A stretch of 64,000 nt of DNA from Cinclus cinclus (Eukaryota; Chordata; Aves; Passeriformes; Cinclidae). The translations under genes and the position numbers were made by a program. The stretch covers positions 2,838,501 through 2,902,500 of the forward strand of contig NC_085059.1 of NCBI RefSeq assembly GCF_963662255.1, read 5' to 3'. The notes under the pieces were generated by a model. It saw only the letters and a program-made list of their open reading frames with translations. It was not told where the DNA came from and did not search any database. Each line of letters starts with the position of its first letter. Position 1 is the stretch's first letter. Shown here one piece after another: positions 1-11,226 of the stretch.

Positions 1-138
1 TCCCCATCCATCCTCATCCTCATCCTCGTCCTCGTCCTCGTCCTCATCCTCGTCTTCATCCCCATCCATCCCCATCCCCATCCCCATCCCCATCCCCATC
101 CCCATCCCCATCCCCATCCCCATCCCCATCCCCATCCC
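1..138. repeat. CATCC/CCCCAT microsatellite at window edge
   Basis: The first 60 bases are imperfect CATCCT/CGTCCT units. From about 61 to 138 the array becomes nearly pure CCCCAT hexamers. It is open at the left window edge, so its true length is unknown. The 62-aa frame across it on the minus strand reads as Gly-Asp repeats and is an artefact of a period divisible by three. Confidence 0.95.
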
Positions 139-397
139 CTGCTAAATTTTCAAATACTTCTCCTAAAATAATATGAAAGAAGAAGGGAATAAAACATGAA
201 GAACCTCTTGGATATGATGCTGGAGGCTTTGGGGTTTTAAACAAATCAGGTTTTCGTCTGAAAAATCACCACAAAAACCCACATGACTATCCTAGAAATG
301 TTTTAAAATCTGGACCTTTTTTTTTTTTTCTGCAGAACCCTGCAATGTTGGATCCAAATAATGTTTTTATGTTTATTTTTTTAAATTAAATTAAGCC

Positions 398-457
398 TGT
401 TTTTTTTTGTTTTTTTTTTTTTTTTTTTTTTTTTTTTTGTTTGTTTGTTTTTTTTTA
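398..457. repeat. T-rich tract
   Basis: A run of T broken by single G bases, ending in three TTTG units. It could be the complement of an old retroposon A tail, but no element is recognisable on its left side. Confidence 0.85.
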
Positions 458-1054
458 AATGTTTCACAAAAGAAACAAAGCATCCCTGGAAATATGGAGA
501 TAGGCATTTGTCATGTTCTGACTGGTTCTGGGGCATCTTCCACCCGGAAATCAGAATTTTCCTGAGATATCTGCATGGGCCCAGCTTGAGCTAGTCCAGT
601 TTGTCCTGTCTGGGTGATGAAATTATCACAAAAACCCCAAAACTGGCATTCAGACCAAGCTGGTGCCTTGATGCACCAACATTCCCCAGCTCCCTTCCCT
701 CTGCTGGGATCTTCTCCTGATGTCCCAACTTTGGTTTCTTTCTTGTGCTTCATCAAAACCAGTGTAAAATTCCTCAAAAAATAAAACTAAATAAAGCTAC
801 GTGGAGTGTTAACTACAAAATGAACTCAGGGGGATTTTCTGGAAATCTTGAAGACTTTCTCTTCCCCAAATAAAACATAAACAGAGGAGGGGAGAAGGAT
901 GGGAGAAACTTCGGGGTGCACCTTTCCCGTTGCAGTAACTGCAGTTTTTCCCAGCCCGTTTTCCCTATTCCCATCCCTTTGAGGCAGGAATTTGCACTAT
1001 TTTTGAATTATTATTATTAGAAATCCATTGATTTACAGCCCAGATCTAAAAAAT
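458..1054. other. No supported feature
   Basis: Mixed-composition unique DNA. The open frame at 511-777 (minus) has no recognisable domain and no splice context. Confidence 0.6.
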
Positions 1055-1215
1055 CCCAGGATAATTTGGTTGGGAGGAACCTTGAAAGCCCTCCAGTCCA
1101 ATACCAGTGAGTAGGGACATCTCCCACCACACCAGGGTGGGCTCAGGGAAGGTGCCCTTGGGATCACAGAACCAGGGAATTCTGGCTTGGAAGGGACCTT
1201 AAGGACTTAACTCCT
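1055..1215 (-). mobile_element. Degenerate CR1 3'-end fragments
   Basis: Two short pieces resemble the reverse complement of the CR1 3' region. At 1065-1110 there is a 'ttgggaggaaccttgaaag...ccagtccaa' pattern; at 1163-1215 there is a 'cacagaa...cttggaagggacctta' pattern. Both are old and diverged. They may be one broken insertion or two. A repeat-library alignment would decide. Confidence 0.45.
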
Positions 1216-1389
1216 TTGGAAGGCAAATTCTGGATTTGGGAGTATCATCCAAAGCAGGTAGGGAGAGGAGGAGGGACATGGAGGAAACCCAGGAAGGGGA
1301 TTTGGGGTGGATTTTCCAAGCCAGGAGCTCATCCTGATGCTCCTGTGTGGATATTCCTGCACCATGCACGGAGTGGGAGCCCAGTAACC

Positions 1390-1660
1390 CCTGATCAATA
1401 CTTTACAGAATGTGTAAATAACAATGAAAAATCATAATCAGTAATCAATAAGCATTAGGATGATTTTGCAGCTTTCCAGGTTGATTTTGGAAGTTCCATC
1501 GCTGCTGCTGGTGCCGTTGCCAAAGTCCTGTCCGTGCTTCCCTGTTTGTTCCCTGCAATTAGCTGTGAGGAGATAAGACAGGTGTCACTAAAGCTCAGAC
1601 AGAGGAGAAGGAAGCAGCAATTTGCATAAATTAATTAAGAAACTGACCTCGTTCCCCAGC
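1390..1660. promoter_or_regulatory. Candidate conserved non-coding block (octamer plus homeodomain sites)
   Basis: AT-richer than its surroundings. It carries several TAAT/ATTA and ATCAATAA motifs, a CAATTAGC site, an AGATAAG GATA-type site, and near 1621-1640 an ATTTGCAT octamer running straight into AAATTAATTAAG. Such clustering is typical of vertebrate developmental enhancers, but here it is inferred from motif content alone. Confidence 0.3.
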
Positions 1661-2241
1661 ACTCCTCGGAGAAGGAGCCAAACCCCCCAGTTTATCAAAC
1701 CAACACCGACTCTGACACCTGAACGAGCTCTCCCCAAACCCAATGACAGAATTAATCCCCGGCAGAAGCCACCACAAATCCCCTCCCTTCAGTCATTTAT
1801 TTTTTCAGCCATCCCAGCGATTTATTTTTAAACATATCAGGACGTTATGTTCCGTGACATTTCTCATCCACACAACACCATATGTATTGGCAAGTGCTTC
1901 CTCCTGGAAACTGCGGGCTCGTGGATGCAGGAAGAGCTGGCAGCTCCCTGCTCCCACCCTTTTTGGGGCTGTGCCCTCATTGTTCCATGGGCATGTTTGG
2001 ATTGGAGAGAGTGGCTGCTTTGCAAAATATGATAGATTGGATTTTTTTTCTGGGAGTGTTGGAGGCCACACCTTCTCCCTGGGAGCCTTGCAGGGTGCTG
2101 GGCATGGAGTGCAGAATTCCAGAGCTGTGTTTTGGGGTTGGAGAAGTCACAGGAAAGTGCAGACAGAAGGTTCTGTATGAGCCCTGCCAGCCCCACTCTG
2201 AGATTTCCGTACTCCTCCAGTCACCAGCTCACAGGGGATTT
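1661..2241. other. No supported feature
   Basis: Overlapping frames on both strands (1743-2180 plus, 1864-2196 minus) have no domain similarity I can recognise and look like chance frames in GC-rich DNA. Confidence 0.55.
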
Positions 2242-2790
2242 CATGGAATCCCAGAATGGTTTCGGTTGGAGGGATCTTAAAGCTCATCCCATTCCACCCC
2301 CTGCCATGGCAGGGACACCTCCCACTGTCCCAGGCTGCTCCAAGCCCCAGTGTCCAACCTGGCCTTGGGCACTGCCAGGGATCCAGGGGCAGCCACAGCT
2401 GCTCTGGGCACCCTGTGCCAGCCCTGCCCACCCTGCCAGGGAACAATTCCTGCCCCATATCCCATCCAATCGTGCCATTCCCTGTGTCCTGTCCCTCCAT
2501 CCTTTCATCTCAACTCCCTCTCCAGCTCTCCTGCAGCTCCTTCAGCCCACACTGAGCTCATCCCAAAGCTTCTCCTGTCCAGGTGAACAACCCCAGCTCT
2601 CCCAGCCTTTCCTCCCAGTAGAGCTGCTCCATCCTCTGCTCATCCTGGAGCCTCCTCTGGCTCCATCAGCTCCTGCTCCTTCCTGTGCTGGCCTAGGGCT
2701 GGGGCAGCTCTGCAGGTGGGGTCTCACCTAAGCACAGGGGCACAAGGGCAGAATTCCCCATCTGGATCTCCCTCCTGCTTGGGAACTTGC
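2242..2790 (-). mobile_element. CR1 LINE fragment, 5' truncated, about 550 bp
   Basis: A non-LTR retrotransposon fragment in reverse orientation. The 3' end lies at about 2242, where the complement of the CR1 tail is followed by the typical 'gaatggtttcggttgga...cttaaagctcatcccattcc' stretch. The central 'gccatggcagggacacctcc' and 'ggatccaggggcagccacag' blocks and the 'ggtggggtctcacc' block follow in the expected order. Only the 3' non-coding part and the end of ORF2 are present, so it is a dead 5'-truncated copy. It shares these blocks with the fragments at 21371, 35631, 44187 and 59755. Confidence 0.92.
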
Positions 2791-5165
2791 TCTGATCACA
2801 TTTCCCTCACAAATCATTCACCCAAATAAGTCCCTCAGAAAATTATTCTGAAGATAAACCTGTGAATGGTCATGGAATTGGCCCCCATGCTGAGAATTGG
2901 CTGAGCAAGAAGCGTCCTCACCTCCTGCACACTTTGACCTCTTCCCATCTCTGTTCCTGCTGCAGGGGAAGGGCACAAAGTGGAATTAAGGCACTTTTTA
3001 GCAAATCCTTATCAATAATTGACAGGAGGAGAAAACGAATCCAGGTGCTTGAAGACAGAGTGTAAACCATAATTAAAAGCTCCCAGTGATGCTCTGACAG
3101 ATGGCACAATGCAGACCCTGAAAATTGTCCGTGAACATTTATTTGATATCTGAGAATGCTGACTGCCAGCAGGCTGGGGTGCTGGGACTGCACCACCACC
3201 CAGTCCCTCCCTGACTTCCAGGGAGAAATTCTCTGGACTACCTCACCATTCCCAAAAAAACATCCTGTAAATGATGCAGGGAAGACCAAGATCCCAACAA
3301 ATATCCTGTCATGGATGCAAACAGAACACCCAAGGCAAAATCCTTAGTAGAGATATCAAACCTCAGCACACAAACGTGGCCAGAAACACGACCAAAAGAG
3401 GGGTTGTTTTGTTGTAGGAACAAGTTGTGGTGTTTTGAGGTGGGATTTGCAGTGCTGGAGCAGGTTCTGCAGCCCTGATGGGAAAGGGTTGCTGAACCTG
3501 TTCCAGCTTTAAAAAGGCAGCACAAGAACAACTCCTGCACATCCATCCCTCCCTCTGTGAAGCTGCAGCAAAACCCAAATCCCACTTCCCCGCTAATGTT
3601 TGCTGGTGCATATTTCCACCCCATCTCTTCCTGCCACCCTCTGAGGTGATTTTCCCTGCCTTTGGAGAGGCAGCTCATGGAAGTCAGCTCCAGGATCTGG
3701 ACAATCCCTGGGGAGCAGCCGGGCTCTGCTCCCGAGGAGCCTCTTGCGTGGGCCTGGCTCTGCAGTGCTCTGCAAATGTTCCTGCTATTTGTAATCAGCC
3801 CTGCTTGTCACACTTTGATATTTGTTCTCTGCAAGCACTCCTGCAGAGCCTGCCAACAGGAATGTTTTCCACACAAAGATGCAGCAGCGTGTGTTTCAGA
3901 CAGGAATTTTGAACTTAGGAGCGCTCACCTCAGAAACCTGAGGAGTCTGATGTGATTAAGAAGCAGATCCACGTCACCTGGCTTCTTTGCAGTCAAAACA
4001 TTCCCAGGTTGGAATCAGGAACATCATGAAGCCCCAGAGGGATCATCCAGCAGCTCCTGGCTGAGGGGAGTGTCCTCATTCCCAAATTCACCCTGGCGTT
4101 AATCCACCCACCCAGCAGGGCCACCAGGACGATGCTGGCAGCACAGAGTTATCCAGCACAGTGAGGGAGGTTCATAAAGCCCCAGACTGAGGAGAGAAAA
4201 GCTTTAAAGTGAAAAAAAAACCCAAAAAACCCTTCACTGCCTGCAGAAGAGATGATCACAGCACCGTGGGATGCTGAGCCTGGGGGAATTGCTGGGAGAG
4301 GCTCAGGCAGGTGGTGATGGCTTCCCTGCTTGGATTTAGTAGGATGAAGATTTTTTTGGCCTGGCCCACCCTGAAAACTCTGATCCAAGCTCCCTGATGA
4401 GCTCTGGAGCCCAGCACGACCCTTCTTGGAGCTTTTCTCAGCTATGCTGCAGCAGAGGCAGCACCAGCTCTGAACATCCGGGCGTGGAAGCCCTCAGAGC
4501 AGGAAAAATGGTACAATTCTGGGCAGGAATGATGGGGAGAAAGAGGACAATGTTCAGCAGCACAGCAGAAAATGGAAAATGACCCCGCTGTGACAGGAGA
4601 TGCAGGCTGTCTCCTGGCCACATTGCTCAGGTGATAACATTTTGGCAGAGGAAGGTGTCCTTGTGAAGAATTCCCACGAATCCAGGACTTCCTGGATCCC
4701 TGGGTGCTTCAGCCATGCCAAGCCTACTCCTGGTATCCCAACCCTGTGCAGGTTGAATTCTCATGTGCTGCGTCCCCTGCCTGTCCCCTGCCTGCAGGGT
4801 GTGTGTGCTCTGCCACCTCTGCCATGAGACACTTTGGAGCAGGATCCATCCAGGGCCGTGGATTTCCAGGGAAGGGTTTCACTGCCTGGATGCACGGGGA
4901 TGGGAGCAGAGAATTCATCTGGGAATTCCAGCAGCCCTTCATGAGCTGCTCTCTTTTGCTGTGCAGCACAGGAGCTGCTTCTTCATCCATCTGGTGGCAA
5001 AGCAGGATGGAAAATGTGAGGGAGGAGTCAAACCCCCAGCTCAGCTCAGCACTGGAACCCAGCAGCTCCAGTGAGGCTTTGGAGGAGCTGCTGCCTCCCC
5101 CTGCCCATCCCCACCCCCAAACAGAGTGGGCTGAGCTTGGCCACCATATCTGACCCCCCCTAGAG
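2791..5165. other. No supported feature (2.4 kb unique DNA)
   Basis: No repeat, RNA gene or credible exon found. Several frames of 60-150 codons occur on both strands, rich in Ser/Pro/Cys/Trp, with no domain and no consistent splice sites. A small A run lies at about 4211-4219. Confidence 0.55.
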
Positions 5166-5410
5166 GGTCACAGAATCCCAGGGTCACTGAGGGTGGAAAA
5201 CACTTCCAGGACCATCAGGTCCCCACCTTGTCCCCAGCCCAGAGCACTCAGTGCCACCTGCAGGAATTCCTTGGACACCTCCAGGGATGGGCACTCCAAA
5301 CCTACCTGGGCAGTTCCAACCCTGAGCACCCTTTCCATGGAGAAATTCCTGCTGCTGTCTACCCTGAGCTCCCCTGAGCCATTCCCTCTCCCCCTTAGGC
5401 ACATTCCAAG
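5166..5410 (-). mobile_element. CR1 LINE fragment (second CR1 subfamily)
   Basis: Reverse-oriented CR1. The order is 'cagaatcccagg', 'tgagggtggaaaa', 'ccttgtccccagcccagagc', 'ggacacctccagggatgggc', then 'gagcaccctttccatggaga'. This is a different CR1 subfamily from the 2242 copy. The same type recurs at 16402 and 63645. It is 5' truncated with no coding capacity. Confidence 0.88.
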
Positions 5411-6316
5411 CTTGCAGCCCCTTGGGAGACACCCCCAGACCCCAGGGTTTTGTCACTGGCCCAGCACCTGCCATGCTGAGACACCCTCACCGTGCTCTGT
5501 CTCTTAATTCTGGTGGCCACCATGAGTGATGGACTCTTTGCCCCCTGCCCACGAGTCCTCAGATCCCCTGCAGCTCAGAGGGAGCTCAGAGCATCCCAGC
5601 CATCACCAGCCAGCCTTTCCTTGCACATCCCTGCTCCCCATCACTCTGCTGCTCGCTTGGGAGGGCTGGAAATGCTGGGATGGCCACAGAGGACAAATCA
5701 CGGGCAGTCACATCATCACTTCTCCTCTCCTGACTACTCAACAAATGCTGCCTTCTGCTGTCTACCACCCATGCAGGACCCGTGAAGCTCCAGAGAGCGA
5801 GGCAGCAGCACTCCTCTCATCTGCTCAGCTCCAGCAGCTCACAGACAGGTTGGCTCGGCAGAGCTGCTGAGCCAGAGCCTTGGAAACAGCAGCACAGCCT
5901 TCAGCCAGCTTAATTCTGCATTTCAGCCCCTGGAAACACCTTTAGGAAGGGAAATGTGTGGGAAAAGCTGACAGGGTGGCTGTGTTTGACTGCTGGCACA
6001 TCCTTCTAATTAATTTCTTTGCTGTTCTTCCAAAGCAAAGCTCCTGTCCAGGATCAGAGCTGCTTTCTGCTAGAGCTGCTCAGCCCTGGGATTTGTGCCA
6101 TGCTTTCCCTTGGCTCCAGCACCTCCTGCACCTCTAACCTGGAGCTCCCAGAGGGATCTGAAAGGGCTCTGATGAACCAGGCCTGTGTGCTGACAAACTG
6201 GGGCCACCAAAGAGACAGCCTGGCCTCCCACAGGTCACAGCAGAGCCAGCTGGGGCTCATGGCCCTGCTCAGACCCCGCAGGGGTCACCAAGGCCAGGCT
6301 GGACACGGCACATTGT
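5411..6316. other. No supported feature
   Basis: Unique DNA up to the LTR-like repeat at 6317. The frame at 6019-6477 (plus) runs into that repeat and is not coding. Confidence 0.55.
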
Positions 6317-6730
6317 TGCCTGGAAAAGCTGAGCTGGAACAGAGACCAGGCAGAGCAAAAGGAATAAAATCAGTATTTATTGAAAGGATCCACCTTGGGC
6401 AGTGCAAGAGCCCGGCCGGGGCTACACCCAAATCAAATCCAAGGTGGATCCTGGTCACGAGTTTTACACTTTTATAAGTTTTGGTTCATCTCCATATTGG
6501 GGTCCATTATCCAAGCACAGCCCCAGGCTGTGAAGTCTCAGCCCCCTGCCTTGCCCCCTTTCCCTCGCTGTTGTTTCTGCTCTTTGGGTACCAGTTGTCC
6601 TTGATTCTCCAGCTGGGAAGGAACTGTTTTGTCTGATTCCCCTGTGAAGAGAACTCACCAACACCTGATATGAAGTTTCAGAGTTCCACACTAAGCAGCA
6701 GAGATTCTGAAAAATATAAAAGATAAACCC
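6317..6730 (-). mobile_element. LTR-like element, composite repeat copy 1, 3' part
   Basis: On the minus strand this segment has retroviral LTR layout: a TATA-like CTTATAAAAG (complement at about 6470-6480), an AATAAA signal about 100 bases downstream (complement at 6376-6381), a T/G-rich stretch after it, and an end in TTTTCCAGGCA. It matches 25796-26207 in inverted orientation almost base for base. I assign no named family. No target duplication is visible at this copy. The segment to its right (6731-7150) is repeated with it. Confidence 0.65.
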
Positions 6731-7150
6731 AAGGTGTCACCAGGATGCTTTGGGAAAAGGCAAATCCACACAGCAGCACTGAGAAATAGGAATCACCTTC
6801 CCCAGACAGCCCAGGGTGATTTGGGAATGGCACTTTCGGGTGGAGGAGCCACCCCAAGTCACTCCCCAGGGATGGTGACATGGATACTCCAGGAGAAATA
6901 TTGACCAACACAATTTGAGGGGTGGGATCTCCAGGCCAGCCCTGGAGGAGCTTCAGGGAACTCAGATATTCCAGGAATGTTGGAAACAGCAGGAGCAAAG
7001 CTGCTCTGCATCCTGCAACCCATCCCTGATGCTGATGGCTCTGTGGGGCTCCATGGGGCACAGAGCTGGATCTGAGCTCCAAAGGGACCCTGAAATCCCA
7101 CAGGATCCCTGTGGGATCCAGGCTTGTAGGCAGGGAAAACTGGCTGGCTC
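6731..7150 (-). repeat. Composite repeat copy 1, 5' part
   Basis: Reverse complement of 25445-25780, ending in the shared 'ggctggctc' at 7150. A third, more diverged copy is at about 27521-27735. It contains a block at about 6733-6810 (complement includes 'ggaaggtgattcctattt') that is missing at the matching place in the 25-kb copy and instead lies on the far side of the LTR-like part there (26211-26275). Most likely the U3 part of one long LTR, or an older repeat in which the LTR-like part sits. Confidence 0.75.
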
Positions 7151-8040
7151 AGTATCCCTTGCTGCAGTGCCAGGTCTGAGAGGAGCAGGGTTGGAGCTGC
7201 CCTGACACAGCTGCACCAAGGGTAGCCTGAGCTGTCCCCAGCTCACAGGTGGCAGAAGCTGCTGGGTCACCAATTTATTGGGGAACAAACTGGAGAAGAT
7301 TGATGCTGCACCCAAGCTCAGTGGGAATTGGAGTCCCTTGCTGTGGCTTTGTGGGTCCCCCCCACACACTGGGACAGCAAGGCCAGCCTGGCACCTCCTC
7401 TGTGCTTCCCTGAGGTTTATGGTGGCCTTTGGCATGCCCAGATGGGACAGGGACTCTGAGGAAGGAGCATGGGGCACACCTCAGCATCCCGAGGAGCAAA
7501 AGCCTCGTCCCACTCTGGGAAGAGCTGCAGTGTGGGAGGCACCAGTTGCTGAGAGACCTCCTCCTCACCATGGAGCCTGCAAAGGAGATTTGTTATTCTG
7601 GGATCCTTTACCTGATGGTCTCCAGCATGAATACCCACTGAAAATGATGACTGTAAGAAAAAAAACCTACTGAAAAGTGACTGTACAGGCTACAAAACTC
7701 CCGCCTGCTCTATATGCTCCTTGTTCTGCACCTGGAATTCTGCAATAAAACCCAATTTTTCTTTCTTCATTTTGCTTTTCCTGCTTCTTCCAATGAGTGG
7801 AGCAGCCTCATGCTTTCTCTGGGCAACCCAAAGAAAGAGACTCCCTATTTTCCCCCTTATTTTTGCAGTGTGTGGGGCCAGCCCTGGAGTGAGGCATCAC
7901 CTCAGCTTCTCCCCACTGGGAATGTTCTGAACAGGGGGAAACTGGAGTTCTGCTCTCTGCACACACTCAAATCATTCATTTTGCATGCTCCTTCACATTG
8001 GCAACAGGGCAAAACAATCGAGGCTTGATAACCTCACTGA
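7151..8040. other. Unique DNA with a possible LTR remnant
   Basis: Mostly featureless. Around 7708-7750 there is a CTCTATATGC sequence followed by GCAATAAAACCC, a spacing that resembles the promoter and poly(A) region of a small LTR. No ends or target duplication could be found, so this is only a hint. Confidence 0.35.
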
Positions 8041-8045
8041 GTTCT
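8041..8045. repeat. Target site duplication GTTCT (left), solo LTR 1
   Basis: Five bases GTTCT directly before the LTR, repeated exactly at 8782-8786 directly after it. Confidence 0.9.
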
Positions 8046-8781
8046 TGTCTTGATTTGCAATATAGGATGTGTCCAAAAGTATGAATTCTATCACCAGCTG
8101 TTAAACCAGGTGTGGCAGTGATCCCTATCTCCAGGGGAGACATCTCCTGTTCATGGGCCAGCTGTTAAACCAGCTGGGGCAGTGCTCTTGATCTTTCCCA
8201 CAACCCATCCTTCCTCCAGGAGATGTCTCCTGTTCATGGGACACTGAGTCCCACTGCATGGGGATAAAATTCCATCATCCCATTGGGAGATGCTCCACCC
8301 AGGGGGAGGAGACAAGCATTTCCTACCTGGATAAAAACTGAGATTTGGAACATCAGAGCAGCCTTTTCCCACTGGATCCCAGAGGAAAAGCAGACCCTTC
8401 TACATCATCACTGGAGCTTCAGAGGAAAACTGCACCTTTTCCAGGAGCACTGCTCCAACAGAACCACGTGTGTCACTGCAGGAGGAGGCAGCCACCATTT
8501 AATGGGACTGCTCCAACACCCTGAGTGACTGATGGGGTGTCAGCTTGGATTCTGACTCTGTCAGGGGTTGGGGTTTGTTTTTCTTTTTTTTTTTCTTTTG
8601 TATGACTGTATTTTTATTTTAATTTTTTTGTACTTTGAACTGTTATTCCTCTTCCCATATTTTTGCCTGAGAGCACCATAATTACAAAATGATAATAATT
8701 TGGAGGGAGGGGGTTTACATTTTCCATTTCAAGAGAGGTTTCTGCCTTTCTTAGCCAATACCTGTCTTTCAAACCAGGACA
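8046..8781 (-). mobile_element. Solo ERVL-type LTR 1 (736 bp)
   Basis: Reverse-oriented LTR with terminal inverted sequences: TGTCTTGATTTGC at the low end and the complement of TGTCCTGGTTTG at the high end. Read on the minus strand it begins like the songbird ERVL LTRs (TGTC.TGGTTTGAAAGACAGG, then a GAAATGGAAAATGTAAACCC stretch). It is flanked on both sides by GTTCT (8041-8045 and 8782-8786), a perfect 5-bp target site duplication, the length expected for ERVL. No internal retroviral sequence is present, so it is a solo LTR left by LTR-LTR recombination. It carries an imperfect 64-bp internal duplication at about 8095-8240 that LTR 3 lacks. The T-rich stretch at 8575-8630 belongs to the LTR. 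Confidence 0.93.
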
Positions 8782-8786
8782 GTTCT
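8782..8786. repeat. Target site duplication GTTCT (right), solo LTR 1
   Basis: Exact partner of 8041-8045. Confidence 0.9.
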
Positions 8787-9985
8787 CATCCTGGCACTTT
8801 TTCCCCGCTCCCCTTGGTGGGAAGCTGCTTGCCTCAGAGGGAGGGAAGAAAATCTGGATTAAGTCAGTGCTGGGCGAAGCAGCAGTTCATAGTGGCACAG
8901 GCAGGGCTCTCCCAGTCTGCCCCACAACTTCCCAGAGCCACAAAATTTCCATGAAGGAAAACTGCTTGGATGCTCTTCCCAGACACCCATTGAGGCCCAG
9001 CTCTGAGGTGGAGCTGCCCAGATCTTTTCCCTTCCCTCAAGAGAGGGTAAAGGACAATTCAGACCATTAAATCTGGCTCCTGGAAAACCACAATCACTGG
9101 CTGTTCCAAATGAAAATATTCCAAATTCCTGGGCCAGCCAGAGCAGAAATTACACAGGGTTTGTCCATCCCTGCCCATCCAGAGGTGGTTGCTCCAGCCA
9201 ACACTTCCCTGGGAATGGAGCTCAGAAATGGGACCCAAACTCTTCCCAGCCGTGCTCCCTGCTCCCACAGCTCCCTGCCACAGGTTGGATCCTGCAGACA
9301 CCTCTACCTGAGCACAAGAATGGCACCCCTGCTCCAAGGAGCACTTGGAATGTGGAATGCCCATTATCCACCTCTTATCCATGAGGGAGCTGCCTCTGGT
9401 TGGAATCCCACGTGGACACGCCCTGTTTGGATGTGGCTGGAGCTCAAGGAAAGGTGGAAGCCCTGCAGGAAGGTCAAGCTAAATGTGCTCAGTTGGAGCA
9501 CTGGGAATGCTGTAATTCCCATGGGATCCTGGCAGAAGCTTTGGGATAGCACAAGAAAGGGATTGGAGCTGTGGGTCATATCCCAGTGTGAATCCTGGAA
9601 GGTGGGAGAGGGGGAGAGTCTCTCCTGCTCAGATTTGGGATTCCAGCAGCACACTCCTGGTGGTTCCGTAGATCCCACAGCTTGGACACACCAGTGCCAG
9701 CCTGGGGTGGGGACACCAGCAGGACCAGAGCCAGGTCCTGGGGGTTCTGAACCACTTCTGACTCCAACAGCAAGTGAATCCTGGGTGGAAAATGTGACTC
9801 TGGAAAGAAAGCCTCAACCAAACCAGGATTAGATGGATAAGAACACACCTATCTCACCCCAAAACCTTTTCCTATTCCTCCTCTCCCTCTCTTCCTGCAT
9901 TCCCCGCTCCGTGCCCGGCCCTGGATGCAGCAGGAGCGGCAGCAGCTCGCTGGAACGAGGCAGGAGCAGCAGGGAGCTGCCACAT
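8787..9985. other. No supported feature
   Basis: A 240-codon open frame (9110-9832, plus) is the only notable item. Its product is rich in Trp, Pro, Gly and Ser with no domain, signal or repeat, and overlapping frames exist on the other strand. I treat it as a chance frame. Confidence 0.55.
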
Positions 9986-9989
9986 CCAT

Positions 9990-10410
9990 CACGGCTCTGC
10001 TGTTGGAATTAATGAGAGCGCCACAGGTCCGGGCTGTCACTCACTCCCCTCACTTTGCTGCTTCCATATGGCTGCCAGCCGCCAGCTCCCGCTTCCCGAG
10101 CCCTGCCAATTACAGCCGCAGCATTCCCATCCTCCTCCTATTAAACTCACAGCTTCATTATTCTAATTAAGCCCAACAAGCGGAGCCCTCCCTTTTGCGC
10201 TGGTGATGCATGGCCCTCGCATGCAATGCTGCAGTAAAGCCCTGGCTGGGGCAGCTTTGGTGGCAAAAGTGCTGGATAATCGGGATGGTCTCTCTCCTTA
10301 CCCAGGGAAATGCCCGTTTGGCAGCAAATCTTTCAGGGGTCTGATTTGCAGGCAAATTAGTCAGGGGATCCTTAAAAGCTACATTGCATTTCCACTTTTT
10401 TTTTTTAATA
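9990..10410. promoter_or_regulatory. Candidate conserved non-coding block
   Basis: Contains GGAATTAATGAGAGCG, CCATATGG, a GCCAATTACAG site, CTATTAAAC, CATTATTCTAATTAAGC, ATGCATGG and GGCAAATTAGTC within 400 bases, plus more CpG than the surrounding sequence. Mixed homeodomain-type and E-box-type sites suggest an enhancer. It has no open frame of interest. Inferred from motif density only. Confidence 0.3.
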
Positions 10411-11130
10411 TTTGTTTTAGGCTTTTCCTTCTGTCCCAAAGAGAGAGGGGCAGGTGGCAGGAACTCCTTGGGAAAGAAGGGGTTTGCCTCTCTCCTCCTG
10501 CTGAGGAGGGGGTTGTATTTTTCTGGGACACTGCCACGTCCCTACATCCCTAAATAACATCCCCAGCCTCCCAAATTTTCCTCTTGATAGTCCCTAGCTC
10601 AATGTTTTGGGCAACAAGTGGTCACCACTCCAAAAAAAGGTGGGACCAGCACCTCAGCCGTGGACTGGGAGGTAGGGCAGAGGATTCCATGCTGGAATTA
10701 ATATACTCTATAACACCTGGGGGTGTTCTGTGCCCTTAAATTGAATTTTTAGGCATGGCAGGAGTGGGTTAATCCCCCTTTTCCCTGGAAGGGATGGATG
10801 AGGGGCTGCAGGGAGCACTGGGAAGAGGGCAGGACACTGATCTCTGCACAGGTCCCACTCCTTCCCCAGCACCTCCTGCTCTATGGCTGGCACACATGGA
10901 CAATCCCAGGATTGTCTGAGACAAACCCAGGACAGCTGGGCCCACTGGAAAGGCTGACATGGAGAAAACACCGTGCATGGGTGTGACCTGCCATGGGCAT
11001 CCCAAATCCCTGACACGGCCAAACTGGGGCAGCAACACTTCCAGGAATTCCACCTGCCTGGGGCTTGGAGGTGTTGGGAGATCAAGCCCTGGGGAAGTGG
11101 TGGAAGAATGGAAGGGAAAAGGGGAGGGGT
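10411..11130. other. No supported feature
   Basis: Unique DNA. A short T tract precedes it at 10397-10407. Confidence 0.55.
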
Positions 11131-11226
11131 GGAAGAGAAAAGGGGAAAGGGGGAAGGAGGAAAGGGAAAGGGAAAGGGAAAGGGAAAGGGAAAGGGAAAG
11201 GGAAAGGGAAAGGGAAAGGGAAAGGG
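11131..11226. repeat. Purine tract ending in (GGGAAA)n
   Basis: Ninety-six uninterrupted purines. From 11161 on it is 11 units of AAAGGG. Four or more GGG runs spaced by three A fit the rule for an intramolecular G-quadruplex, and a pure purine mirror repeat can form triplex DNA. The frames through it read as Gly-Lys or Arg-Glu repeats on the plus strand and Leu-Ser repeats on the minus strand. Confidence 0.95.

Noticed and set aside
1..138. Telomere-like repeat
   Set aside because: The unit is CCCCAT, not CCCTAA; an ordinary microsatellite.
9110..9832. 240-codon plus-strand frame
   Set aside because: No domain, unusual Trp/Pro/Gly content, no splice sites; overlapping minus frames of similar size.
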